Position numbers and translations under genes: made by a program
NCBI GenBank assembly: GCA_029215795.1
Contig: JARDYH010000003.1
Coordinates: 92,474,609-92,538,608, forward strand
Reading direction: 5' to 3'
DNA from: Anniella stebbinsi
Lineage: Eukaryota > Chordata > Lepidosauria > Squamata > Anniellidae
Length of the DNA: 64,000 nucleotides
Shown: positions 10,866 to 21,152 of the stretch, one piece after another
How positions within the stretch are numbered: position 1 is the first letter of the stretch
How the letters are laid out: every line of letters starts with the position of its first letter
The notes under the pieces: model-generated
Databases searched by the model: none
Seen by the model: only the letters and a program-made list of their open reading frames with translations
Told to the model about the DNA's origin: nothing

Positions 10866-11497
10866 CACCCCACGCAAAAGAAATACATGGGTTCTCTGTG
10901 CAGAAAAACCAGAGTGCCCAGCAATACAAATGAGTTGGAAAACACACTGATCAGATTCCCTTCGGACTGGAGGGCAAAGCCTACCAAAGGGTGTAGTGGC
11001 TGAAGAGGGACCCTAAATCCAGCTCCCAGTGCTGAGTGAAAGGTGTTTTTGCTTGCTGGGAAAGCAGTGATATAGTGGAGACAGGTTAGCATAGGCTTAT
11101 TATGCTAGTACTTGCTGGTTTGTTTGAATCTCAATCATGACACTTCATTTAACTTTTTTTTCTTGTGCCTGTGCTGAGTGGAGCCATATCCTTCTCTGTG
11201 TTGCAGAATAACAACCCTCTGTTGTTATTCTTATTCTTGTTATTGTAATGGATAGCTGATATTTAGATTCTGATTCATTATGACCAATAAGCCCTTTCTT
11301 TGCGGGATTTCATGATGTTGATTACTATCCAGGAATGGAATGGAACCAAAGGGAATTTTAATGTTGATCCCATACTTTGTGGCGATGTTTCCGAAAGTTT
11401 AAAGCGTGGACAGTTCAGTCGCTGCAAGTAGAAACCTAGCACAACAGGGAGCAGACAGGACTATCATTCCTGCCCTTCATATGCTAGTGTTTGACCC

Positions 11498-11843
11498 CCT
11501 CTAGATGGGTTCTGTTTGATGCCTGGTTAGCCGATTATGCGCATAATCGCTGAAGCGCTTTATTGTAAATGCTTGTACACGGGAGGTAATTGAGCGCACA
11601 ACTGGTGGCCTTACTGGTTGTTTGAAATGCGCTTTACAAGTAGTTAATGCGGAGAATCGCTTGTTCACATAGGCAAAATGCGCTTTAACGGCTGGAGCAA
11701 AATAAAACTCGCTATTTAACGCGCATTCGATAAAGCGCATAATCGGAGAGATAAAGCGCCTCAACTCCCGATTTACGCTCCGCTCTTGTAGAGGTAAATT
11801 TTTTAATGAGACTTCAAAGAGCTTTAAACGTCTCGTGTAGAGG
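11498..11843 (-). mobile_element. Non-autonomous element with CCTCTA ends (copy 1)
   Basis: It begins CCTCTAGATGG and ends GTGTAGAGG. Inside are repeated GCGCTTT and ATTATGCGCATAATCG motifs with unusually many CpG pairs. The same order, inverted, occurs at 26394-26728 (for example CTACAAGAGC, TTGAGGCGCTTT, TTAAATAGCGAGTTTT), so the pair defines a family. It is probably a DNA transposon derivative; the superfamily is not decided because no clean target duplication is visible. Confidence 0.6.
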
Positions 11844-12573
11844 CAGCCTTTGACTTGTAGGCAGTTGGGTGTGTTGGGTGTGCGTGTGTGTAATGCAGAG
11901 GAGCATTTAAAATGGCACCCTTGCACATGTAGACCACACCTGATTGTCTACACATGCACTACATGGGAACTACCTCTAATATAACAATTAGAGGTGATAC
12001 TTCTGCCATTGTTTGATTTACGATGGCCCATTCACTCAAGCTGCAACCATCGAATAATATGCATGGGTCTGGCCATTTTCCTTACCATGGGCAGTATCCA
12101 ATACTGCCACTGTGCTCCTGCTCATTCCTTTGCGCCAGTGAGACCCATCGTTAGCACAATGGGGGAGTTAGTGCTGTCTACAGCTACCCCAGAAATGAGA
12201 GGAAACACGTGTTTCCAGAAGCAGAGCTTCGTTCTGTGGGCTTTACTAACCAGCCTCATTTTAGCAACGAGTGTTTCTGCTTGTTTCCGCCTGATTTAAC
12301 AACCACTAGCTCTCCATTGTGCTAGTGGTGGGTCCTGCTAGCACGCAGGTAGCCTTGGAAACTGCTCCAGGAAAAAAGGGGGCCTTGTTCACACATACAC
12401 ACTCATCACTTGATGTCTTGGACATTGCAGGTGAAACCCCACAGATATAATATATCCAGTATCTTTTAGTGGTATCAGTTCACACATTCAGCTGCTAGGC
12501 AACAGCCCTATTCAAGCATTCAAAAATGTTCTTACCTAATCACGATTGGGGGATGGGGCTGCACTGTCTAGCC

Positions 12574-12741
12574 CAGTGGTCCTCAACTAATCCAGACTCG
12601 AGATTCACCTCGGACTCCCAGCCTGCAACATGGGGCCCACTTTCACAATTGCCCAACATGGCGGCAACAGTTTGCCACATCCCATCTGGACTGATCTCTT
12701 GGCCCACTTTTGGGCTGCGCCCCACCAGTTGAAGACCACTG
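12574..12741. mobile_element. hAT-type MITE, 168 bp
   Basis: The terminal inverted repeats are CAGTGGTCCTCAACT at the left and AGTTGAAGACCACTG at the right, matching at all but one position. The flanks are GTCTAGCC (12566-12573) and ATCTAGCC (12742-12749), an 8-bp target duplication with one mismatch, as expected for hAT elements. It is non-coding. 12742-13700 to the right contains nothing I can name. Confidence 0.85.
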
Positions 12742-13739
12742 ATCTAGCCCCGTCTTTGATGCTACATACCATACATAGCCCCCCTGCAGTGTTAGCACCG
12801 CTGTGCATGCATAGGTGACCATGTCATCTGGAATCCCAGAGATGTAGGGTTCTGTATCGCATGGAAACCTATATGCGCAGGCCTCCTTTCTACAGGCATT
12901 CACATCATATGTGTGAATGCTGGGAGAGGGGGCTTTGTAATGCGTGTGCCCTCAAGGATGGGGTTGCACAGTGCGGCCCCATTCCCTGGTTGCATGATTA
13001 GGTATGAACTTCCTTTGAGCACCTGAATAGGGCTGAAAAGTGCTGTAATTCAGTGTTGAACAGGTCTGAGCACCAGCACCAGGAGTGGTGTAGAACTGGA
13101 CCATATCAACGCCCCCTTCGCACAAAACTCCAAACCACAAAACAATCTCGACAAAACCTCCACGCTTTAAACTATGGGGAACTAATTAGTCTTTGCAATC
13201 CCTACTAAAATCCATCAATTCTCCAAACAGATGGCTTGGGTGAATTAGAATTTCCATATGTCGCTGGGACGGAGATGTCAGGAAACCTTCCCATGCTGGA
13301 GAGTGCACTAATGAGTGAATTCCATGGTAGCTTAGCAGTAGAAGAAATCTGATTCTAAGGGAAGTGTTGTAAACAGTCAAATACAAACAAGAAGCATATG
13401 GTGCAACCATGCTCCACTGTGCTGGAGGGATATGCAATAGATGTTCACCAGAGCCTGAGATCCTTCCTCTGAAAAAGCTTGCCTCGGGCGCAGGGGGAAA
13501 TAGCTTTGCCTCTTTGTTATTCATCAAACCTCTCCCAAGAGCTTCAGGAAGAAAAACAATTTGATACCTGTAGAATACAAATAAAACTGAGGACATTTCT
13601 TAGGGGCTTAAAAATGTATTGTCTACCTTGTCAGACTGTCCAGTGGCCTTTCCATACTAGCTTCCCTGTGGTCATTATCATCACAGGGAGTGCAGGAATG
13701 TGTCCTTCGGAGAGTTGGTTACCACAGCTCTTGCCAGGG

Positions 13740-13960
13740 TCAGCCCTACCATTCCTGACCCCCACAGCTGGTCCCCTCTGTTGTATGGCCACATAGCCCA
13801 TCCCGCACCCCCTAAACTGGTCTGCTGCCCCCAGGTAAGGCAGTATTGAAGGAAGATTCAACTGGCAATCCAGTCAACTTGTGGACATGGAATGGAGCGG
13901 TGGGGAGAGGACACCATTGTGCCTTTGCTTCAGGCAGCAAAATGTCTTGGCTCAACCCTG
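13740..13960. repeat. Unclassified interspersed repeat, second copy
   Basis: This shares the CTGCTGCCCCCAGGTAAGG / GAAGGAAGATTCA segment with 9390-9700. Family and orientation are unknown, and no coding potential is supported. Confidence 0.3.
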
Positions 13961-14399
13961 GCTCCTTATACCGCAGGATAAAATCAGAGGAAAGAAAGAC
14001 AATAGGATTGCAGAGAAGACAGGGTAGGGCAAAAGGGTAGGTTGCTAAGGTTAAAATGCAGGTGCTTTGATTTCGGGGGACGGGATTGTGTGCATTTTAA
14101 ATGGGGAAAAGGTGGTCTTGCATAATAGCAAAGGCAGAGATTTGTTTTAAACCTTACAAGACAAGACACTCAATTGGGAAGAATAGATCAGGGTTGGGGT
14201 CCTGTCCTGGACATGAGGTAGGAAGAGCCACAACATACGGCTGTGTTTCCACTAATTGTGCAATATGCTTATTCCTCTTTAACAAGGACCATGGTTAGAC
14301 GCAACATCACACTGTTTCCTCACATGAAGAGCTCCATCATGCCAGCGTTTTACTGCACTCCCGTCATACCTGGTGTTGTGTCTACCTCCTTTTCCCCTG

Positions 14400-14514
14400 A
14401 ACAGGTTGATGAGTTGGGAGAGATGGGGCAGAATCAGATTCTGAAGAGGATCTGTTGGTAACACCAGGAGATAGACTGATTCCCCAAGTCTTTGTTCCAG
14501 CTGCAGAAGATGTA
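14400..14514 (+). other. Left part of a retroelement-like sequence split by the TIR element
   Basis: GATGAGTTGGGAGAGATGGG, ATTCTGAAGAGGATCTG and the following acidic-coding stretch run into the TIR element at 14515. They seem to continue at 16579 with the similarly acidic-coding GAGGAGGAGGAGTTG stretch. Acidic low-complexity coding sequence upstream of an AT-rich tail is also seen at 21153-22650. I cannot name the family. Confidence 0.3.
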
Positions 14515-14859
14515 CCGTATTTTCCGGCGTATAAGACGACTTTTTAACCCTGGAAAATCTTCTCTAAAGTTGGGGGTTGTCTTATACGCCGGGTGTCGAC
14601 TTATAGGACGGAAAACCTTAACTCTTAATTAGAAAAATACGGCAGGGAGGGTGTGTGTGTTGGATGACAGAAGTGTACGCTGAACTTGCTCAGAGGCACT
14701 CCACCCTAAATCACATGCTGGAGGCCTGAGAAGGGGTGTAGCGGGGAAAGAAGAGAGACCCGCAAGCCTCTAAGACCCCCACACACACACACCTCCAGAG
14801 CGCCACCATCCATGCTCTTCCCGGATACGTAAAGAGGGTCTTTCCCCCCCCCCCAATTC

Positions 14860-15640
14860 CGGAGGCTTCCCCTCAAACTCTTCGGGAGGCACTCCCCTTC
14901 CCAGTGTCCCCCGAGGCGGCTAGCCCCTTCCCTTCCTCCCGCCCCCTAGAACCGCCGGTCGCTGCTGCTCGCCTACTCGGCGTAGCTGGTGCTCCAGGGC
15001 AGACGACGGCGACTCTCGCGGGGGCTCTGGACGGCTCTGCCCGCGTGATCATCCTCCAGCAGAAGTTCCTCCGGCGTGAGCTGCAGGAAAGCCGGGCACG
15101 AGAAGCTGCCTCGGGGCGGCTCCCGAGAGGAGATATTGCTGCTACTGGCTGCGGCGGTGGCGGCAGGCGCGGCACTGGAGCTGGGCCCGGGGGGAGCGGC
15201 CGTTGTCACCGTCGTCGAGGAGGAGGCCGAGGCGGGCGGTGGGCTCAAGGGGCTTCCTCCACCTCCCAGGCCCCCGACGAGTTGCGCCATCGCCGAGCGC
15301 ATCCTGCCCAACATGCTGCAGCCGGCCACCGCGGGCTCGGTACGGCTGGAGAGGGAAGCGCGCTGGCTGGCTCCGCTCCCCGCCTCCTCCGCCGCCTCCT
15401 CGTTTCGGGCTGCAACTCCGCTGCGTCAGGGAAACTCCGAACACCTTCCCTCTCCTCTCTTCCCCCACGCCCAGCATCGTCGCCGGCGGCCCCCACCCCC
15501 CACGAGCGGTCTTCGTTGCTGTGGGCGGCTACGGAGTCCTCTGCCTGCCCCCTCTGTTGTAAAACACCACTCCCCGTCTAAGCACTGCGGTGCCCTCTTC
15601 CTCGGGATCCCATCCTGCCCCTGTTCCTTTGAGACCAATA
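14860..15640. promoter_or_regulatory. CpG-rich block (former CpG-island promoter?)
   Basis: The stretch is very GC-rich with dense CG dinucleotides, unlike the AT-rich DNA on both sides, and it surrounds the PPM1J-like exon. The part right of 15314 would be the promoter and 5' UTR of that exon on the minus strand. I see no TATA box. Whether it still drives transcription cannot be read from sequence. Confidence 0.5.
14977..15314 (-). pseudogene. PPM1J: PPM1J exon 1-like segment (PP2C-family phosphatase N-terminus)
   Basis: The minus-strand ATG at 15314 opens MLGRMRSAMAQLVGG, then an Ala/Ser/Pro-rich linker, then SFSCPAFLQLTPEELLL, DDHAGRAVQSP and RRLPWSTSYAE. From memory, PPM1J and PPM1H start with the same layout (ML.RVRSAVA, a low-complexity linker, FLQL, DDHAGRAVQSP, RRLPWSTGYAE) ahead of the PP2C catalytic core. 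A GT follows at 14976-14975, where exon 1 of that family ends; otherwise TAG stops the frame at 14973. No catalytic-domain exon follows to the left within the window. Several differences from the remembered family sequence (Val to Met, Arg to Cys, Gly to Ser) fit transition decay. It may be a captured, non-functional exon, or less likely the start of a real gene with distant exons. Confidence 0.6.
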
Positions 15641-16212
15641 TCCCCCAAAGGTAGAGGACCTAAACTGTAGGCGTACTCAAATATATCCCCTTAAAACACT
15701 GCTGTGCTCTTAAGAGCTTCCAAAGATCTGCCCTTTACCTCTCCTTTGTTCCCAGTCATGTGACTATTCTGTCCCCCCCCCCCCAAATCTCCTGAGTAGC
15801 TCGGGCTGGACCTTGGGGTTAAAGCCTCCCACCATGACCGCCCGAAGAACAGCAAGTGATGAAGGCATCAGAAGCAAACTCCATTTTATACCGGTAATTC
15901 ATGATGATGCTATGATTTAAATGAGTTTAAAATGCCTATGTGCTGTGTGTGTGTGTGTTAAAAAAAATCAGGGTTGGCAAACATTTGGACGTATAAGGAA
16001 TGTAGAAGCAGTTTGTAAAGCATAGAGTGGTGGTTGGAAGCATTGAAGAGAAATGTTAGTTGTGTGCCTCAAACTGAAGTAATACACAAACTGAAGTAAT
16101 ACACCTGTGAATTACTGTAAGATTTCTGTAAGGAAAGCTATCAATGGGGGTGTTCTAAGGCAGTCCCTCTATAAGTTGATAGCTAGTAACATTCTGGTGA
16201 TGTGTTTCTAGG

Positions 16213-16449
16213 ATGGCCCAAGAAGTTAGTGTGGGAGAGGGGCTTTCAGGCTATCAATCAGATTCAGATTCTGAACCAGAAGAAACAGAACTACAAATTT
16301 ACCAGCCAACACAGGAAGCCAGGGAGGAGATATTCCTGGACTCTTCAGGAGCCAGGGATGAATCTTCACCGGACTTTACCAGAGAGAATGCTAACAACTC
16401 AGAGTTCAATGGGACTTACTCCCAGGACAGTGTATATGGGATTTTGTAG
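16213..16449 (+). other. Short acidic open frame inside the TIR element, unrecognised
   Basis: A 78-codon frame runs from an ATG at 16213 to TAG, rich in Glu, Asp, Ser and Gln (SDSDSEPEETELQIYQP, EEIFLDSSGA). TTTCTAG directly before GATGG resembles a splice acceptor. It resembles no protein I can name. It could be a piece of the same retroelement-like sequence that flanks the element, or chance. Confidence 0.25.
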
Positions 16450-16578
16450 CCTTAGAATGTGTGCGTTGGAAGAGGGGTAGTCTTACACGGTGAGTATATC
16501 CCAAACTCTATATTTTAACTGGAAAAGTCGGGGGTCGCCTTATACGCCCAGTCGTCTTATACGCCGGAAAATACGGTA

Positions 16579-16990
16579 AATGCAGAGATTAGCACTCAGG
16601 AGAGAAACGTATCTGCAGCTGAGGAACCCCGACTGGCATCCCAGGAGGAGGAGGAGTTGCTGGTGAATGCTTTAAAACATGCAGTGTGCCAAAGAAGGCA
16701 GAAGTGGTTTGAGGCCAGAGTACAGAGATGCCGGTCGGAGTGGCTCCATAAGAAAAGAGACACAACTTAGTGTCTGAGACTTAAAAGACTCTCTTTTTGG
16801 TTCCTAACTGAAAGCAATTGTTTCTTCTGTTTGGTTTGCCTAATCCTCCCTTGAGGCAAGTTATGTTACTCAGTTTGTTTTGTATTTGAGTGTTTATTGC
16901 CTGAAGTAAAGGTGTTTGTGTTCAATTCTGAATTGGCTAATTATCTGGTCGCTGTAAATTGCCCGGTAAAAGAAAACACAACACCTGGTT
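16579..16990 (+). other. Right part of retroelement-like sequence, AT-rich tail
   Basis: This continues the sequence broken at 14514. An acidic-coding start (GAGGAGGAGGAGTTG) ends in an AT-rich tail with TTTGTATTTGAGTG and ends near GGTAAAAGAAAACACAACAC. The end of the 21153-22650 unit has a comparable GAAAAG...GTAACACAACACC motif, so both may be LTR-like or share a 3' end. No reverse transcriptase or primer-binding site is visible. Confidence 0.3.
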
Positions 16991-17301
16991 TGTTGTTTCG
17001 CAACATGGTACTCACATGACATCGTCACTGTCCTGCACTCCTCTTGCCTCTTCCGCCTTATTTTCCATTTTATTTCAGAGTGGGGAAAGTCTGGTTTATT
17101 TCCTCCATGCAAGATTGTGGGCTCCATCACACCTACTTTTTTCCTCCTGTTTGGGTCCGTGGTTTCCCCTTCTGTTTCCTTAGCAAGTCGAGCACTGGCC
17201 ACTTTCATGTCTGTGTGTTGTTGCGCTCATGTATCTTTTCACCTGTATTGCTACTATGCCAGCGAAATCTCCCACTCCGCCCCCTATATTCTCCTTCCCC
17301 C

Positions 17302-17307
<6 letters not shown>

Positions 17308-17350
<43 letters not shown>
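17308..17350. repeat. (AT)n microsatellite
   Basis: An uninterrupted AT/TA tract of about 40 bases. It makes a spurious Ile/Tyr open frame on both strands. Confidence 0.95.
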
Positions 17351-17351
<1 letters not shown>

Positions 17352-18531
17352 TGCGCAAATACAATAGTATAACAGCCTGAAACTGCACAATTACTGTAAA
17401 ACGACACAATATGCTTTCCCCTAAGATTGTGTTAAACAAGATAAGTGAAGAGAAAGTATTACAATTAGTTTTTGGAGAAGTTTCTGGTCAATGTTGGCAT
17501 GGCAAGGGGAAGCTGACATTGTTCTGGCCAGGAAACCTAGACATGCTTACTCAGGAGTAAGAACAATAGAGTTGAATGGGACCGAATCCCGGTATGGGCA
17601 GCGTGGCTTCACTTGCTTTCTCCGTGGGGTGATTGGACACCCTGTCTCCATCCCCCTTCACGGTTGAGCAGTTGAGCACCCCACCCTCCTCGTTTGTCAG
17701 CTAGACCTCCCTTCGATACACATGCCCCCAACAAAAACAGGATGGTCCAATATAGCACAAGGACAGCAATACACAGGAGGGAGGAGCAGCTTTATTGCAC
17801 ACAGAGGGAGGGGACCCAGATTTTCCCCGCTCCAAAATAAGATGGAAAACAGAGGGGAAGAGGCGAGATGAGCACAGGAAGGGATGCAAGGAGGCTAGAG
17901 ATGTGAGGAGACAAGGGGGCCCTGTGCACAGGCAGCGCCTCCTCCAAAGAAAAGGAGAAAAATAAAACAGGAACATGAGGAGGCCCGGGCACAAATGAAG
18001 GAGCACAAATGCGGGGGGTTGGGGGCTTGCGCACCATGTGCTATGGTCAAGGTGAGCTCCTGATTCACTTGACAGGGGGCTTGTGGGGAGAGGGAGAGAG
18101 AAAGAGGGAGGCAATTCCTTGTAGAGGTTTATGTCCTGCTTTGATTTCTTTTGGATGTGTTTCCCAAGCAAGGCGGAGGGGGGACCAATGAACTGGAGGG
18201 GGAAGGAAAACGGGTGGGGTGGACTGGGAGAGCGAATAAGCAATGAGATGAAATAGCGCAACAACACAGGCATGTGAAAAGTGACAAGTGCTTGCTACGT
18301 TAATGAAACCAAGGTCAAAATTGCAGGTGCATATCAGGGGAAAAAAGTAGGTATGATGGAGCTCGAAGAGCAGTAGCAGTTTGTATGCTCATGGCAGCCC
18401 CGATAGGAGAATCCAAAAGTCCAGACAGCTGCGTTGATCCATATCAACAAACCAATTCTAGCAGTTCTCATCTCCACCAGGAGGAGGGCTTTCTTAAAGC
18501 TAATAGGTCTTAATTGCCCATTTCAGACCAA
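17350..18531. other. Purine-rich non-coding stretch, nothing recognised
   Basis: 17690-18340 is strongly purine-skewed (AGGAGG, GAGAGGGAG) and includes a minus-strand AATAAA at 17791-17796. The open frame on its minus strand is low-complexity and has no motif. I see no gene here. Confidence 0.5.
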
Positions 18532-19066
18532 GGCCGTTTCTGCACCAAGCTTGTGGCCTGGGATAGCCCCCGGCTCATCCCTGTGAGTTCAAATGATGCA
18601 CAGGGACTCCTGGGGGTGGGCAGGGCGCGCACGGGATTTCCCAGGGATAAGGGATCCCTGGAAAATCCCAATTCTTCCGCTGTCCCAGGAACTTCCCGAG
18701 ACCGCAGAAGTTGTGGCCACCCGTCCCGGGTGCTGCTGGCTAACTCGCGAGTAAGCATGGTGGCACAAATGTGAACGGAGCCACACTGCACAGCTCTGTG
18801 CCCATCATGGGAGGGGGAGCAAATTCGCCATCCCCAGGATGGCAGGGGGAGGGGCCTGCGATCACGCACAGATTTTTTTTAAAAAAAGAAAAACTTACCG
18901 GAGCACAGGAGCACTCATACGCTCTCCTCAGGGCCCTGGAATTTCAAAATGGCGGGCGAGACAATTTTGAAATTCCAGGGCCCCTAAGAAGAGGACAATT
19001 CCAAGAGCAGGTAAGTCGGGATCGTCCTCTTGCCCTCCCTCTACACCCCATGGTGTAGAAAGGGCC
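18532..19066. mobile_element. Non-autonomous DNA element, ends GGCCGTTTCTGCACCA
   Basis: The left end is GGCCGTTTCTGCACCA and the right end TGGTGTAGAAAGGGCC, inverted repeats with two mismatches in 16. Internal landmarks CTCGCGAGTAAGC, ATGGCAGGGGGAGGGG and TTTTTTTTAAAAAAAG recur at 35393-35700. A hairpin from CCCTGGAATTTCAAAATGG to its complement lies at about 18936-18983. Structure suits a hAT-like MITE, but no clean 8-bp duplication is seen. Confidence 0.6.
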
Positions 19067-21152
19067 CAAGCCACCCCCCAAATATTGTGCATTACAACAG
19101 AGATGGCTCACGACAATATATTGTTGCTGAGGAAAACAATTTCCCTCCAGTTGCTGTGTGGATTGAACCTAAACTTAGGGAGAACAGAGTAGCCGGAAGG
19201 GGTGGCAGATGATGTCATCATCCCTGCTCATCAAAACGGCCCAGTGTTTCGACCCTGTGTGCCCTGGCTCCACTACAACATTGAGCACCACCTACAGCCT
19301 TCACAGTTGTATCACTTCATCTGCTCTTCAGGGGTGGCTCAAGTCATTTTCCTGCTTGAGGCGAAAGACAAGATGCCTCCCTCCCCATCATTCTATGTAT
19401 AAAATCCAACTAGACTGGCAATTGACTGTTATTTCAACACTGGTAATGAGACAGCTTTCTCTACCACAGTGGGTAGAGAAAGGTGTCTCTCTGCCCTGCA
19501 CAGAGCAGCAAAGCAAAGTCTCTTAAGGAGCAATCCTATGGTCCCTAGACTGCATCTGAGGGACCATAGAATATTTTGGATTCCCAGCTTCTCCCCCCAT
19601 TGCAGCTGGTGTGGAAAGAGCCATGATGACTGCCTCTCTAAGGTTGGGAACATGGCCTCAGAGAGGGGGAGATTCAGTGGGTGGGGAGGAGAGGAGACTG
19701 GAAAGGCCCAGTTACGAGCTGTCTTGGGGCTTCCCAGCTTCCTTCCCATCCCCTCCAAAATGCTTTTGCTAGATGGGGAAAATGGGGAGGTGAAGATTGC
19801 CTCCACCACTCCTCCTACCCTGCATAGGATGCTCATAAGCCTCTGGGTTCATCGAGGGCACAACCCTAACCCTTAATTGTTGAAACTAGCAAGGGAAATT
19901 AAGGAAGCTGTCTGGAAGCTGTGAATTACTGACACAAGCCAATATTTGGCTTCCATCTGTCACCAATCCAATGCATCTGTCTTTCAGCTACCATTTAAAA
20001 CTGTGCCCACGGAACATTTGTGTGTGTCTAATGAGCAATAGAGGCGGTAGATATGCTTCCTACAGGCAGGTCTTGTGCTGTATTGAACAGCTGTGGAGGG
20101 GGAAATCATAGAAAAGAAATAGAATCTTGACAAAGCTTGGCATGAAGAGTTCCAGCGATGACAGAAGTTTCCATTGCAATTCATAAAACCTGAGCGCAAG
20201 ATTGAAGGAGCAGAGCAGATGATGTAATAAAACTTGCTTCGCTTCAGCGGAAGGATTTGAATGAAGCTTGTAAAAATTTGTGTTTGGATTATCACATATT
20301 CTGGAGAATTGTTATTTTTTTAAAAAAAGGAAAACTAGAAAAAAGGAAAGTAGTTATTTAACCTCTGGGGGAACCATCTGGAGAAAGAGCCCTTTTGGTT
20401 CAGTTGTCTGTGCTGAGCGAGATGAGAAGAAAAGGTGGATGTGGAGGAATGTAACAGGAATGGCTCACAAGTTCCAATGTCTTTCAGAGTAGCGTGGAGG
20501 CAGGGGAGCAGGGGAACTGTTTTATCTTCAATCAGTGATCAGAGATAGAGCAGGGAAGCTGGAGGGCCAGATGGAGACCTCCAGCAAGCAGGGCCATGCA
20601 GAGCTGGTCATATGCCCAGGCCAGATGGGAAGTGTGTGCCCCCATTTCAATCTGCTCATTAAGTATTTTTTAATGTTTTTTTTCAATGCCCACCAACATG
20701 TCCATTCTACATAACACCTTCATATGAAACCTGCTCTACAACACCTCAATGTTGAATCAGAAATTAACATTTATTTTTAGTTGCTGTACAAATAGAAGCA
20801 ACAACAATAGAACAGTCCATCATTATCAAACATTATCATCATCATCACCCTCACGGTATCATCATCATTATTATCATTAATAACTATCATCATCATCACC
20901 TCACCCTCCGCTCCAGAGATTATATGCCTGGAGATGGAGGAAAGAGACACAGTAAGGACAACCATCGCAATTTAGGCACATATATCCCCGCCCCGCATGT
21001 GGCATATGGCCCTCTGGAGCTTGTAGTCTGACCGTGGTGTTCACGACGGACGGTTTCTGTGCTGTTTCCGCAAGGTGGCCTCCTCGCTTCTCGATGGGCC
21101 GCTTACGCTACGGAAGCAGTAGCATAAGCTAGGAGGGGACCTCCTCATTGGA
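19067..21152. other. Intergenic stretch, no gene recognised
   Basis: Mixed AT-rich sequence. 20810-20905 has imperfect ATC/ATT trinucleotide runs. No open frame here carries a motif or splice context I can support. Confidence 0.5.

Larger units (their letters stand above)
14515..16576. mobile_element. 2.06-kb TIR-bounded DNA transposon with CpG-rich internal block
   Basis: The left end is CCGTATTTTCCGGCGTATAA and the right end is its reverse complement, TTATACGCCGGAAAATACGG. TA sits on both outer sides (14513-14514 and 16577-16578), as for Tc1/mariner or pogo-like insertion. The subterminal regions repeat the TTATACGCC and TAAGACGAC motifs at both ends. There is no transposase. Internal sequence changes sharply from AT-rich to a CpG-rich block (about 14860-15640) that encodes a PPM1J exon 1-like segment. 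A 3-part structure of terminus, host-like block and terminus is what a gene-capturing element would show. Confidence 0.7.

Noticed and set aside
11994..12299. 101-codon plus-strand frame with hydrophobic segments
   Set aside because: No homology recognised, no splice signals or promoter, in repeat-rich DNA.
14904..15581. Plus-strand 225-codon open frame over the PPM1J-like block
   Set aside because: It is the antisense shadow of the minus-strand PPM1J-like exon in GC-rich DNA.
16959..17407. Open frames ending in Ile-Tyr repeats
   Set aside because: They run through the (AT)n microsatellite.
17701..18273. Pro/Leu/Ser-rich minus-strand open frame
   Set aside because: It comes from a purine-rich (AGGAGG) tract and has no motif or splice context.
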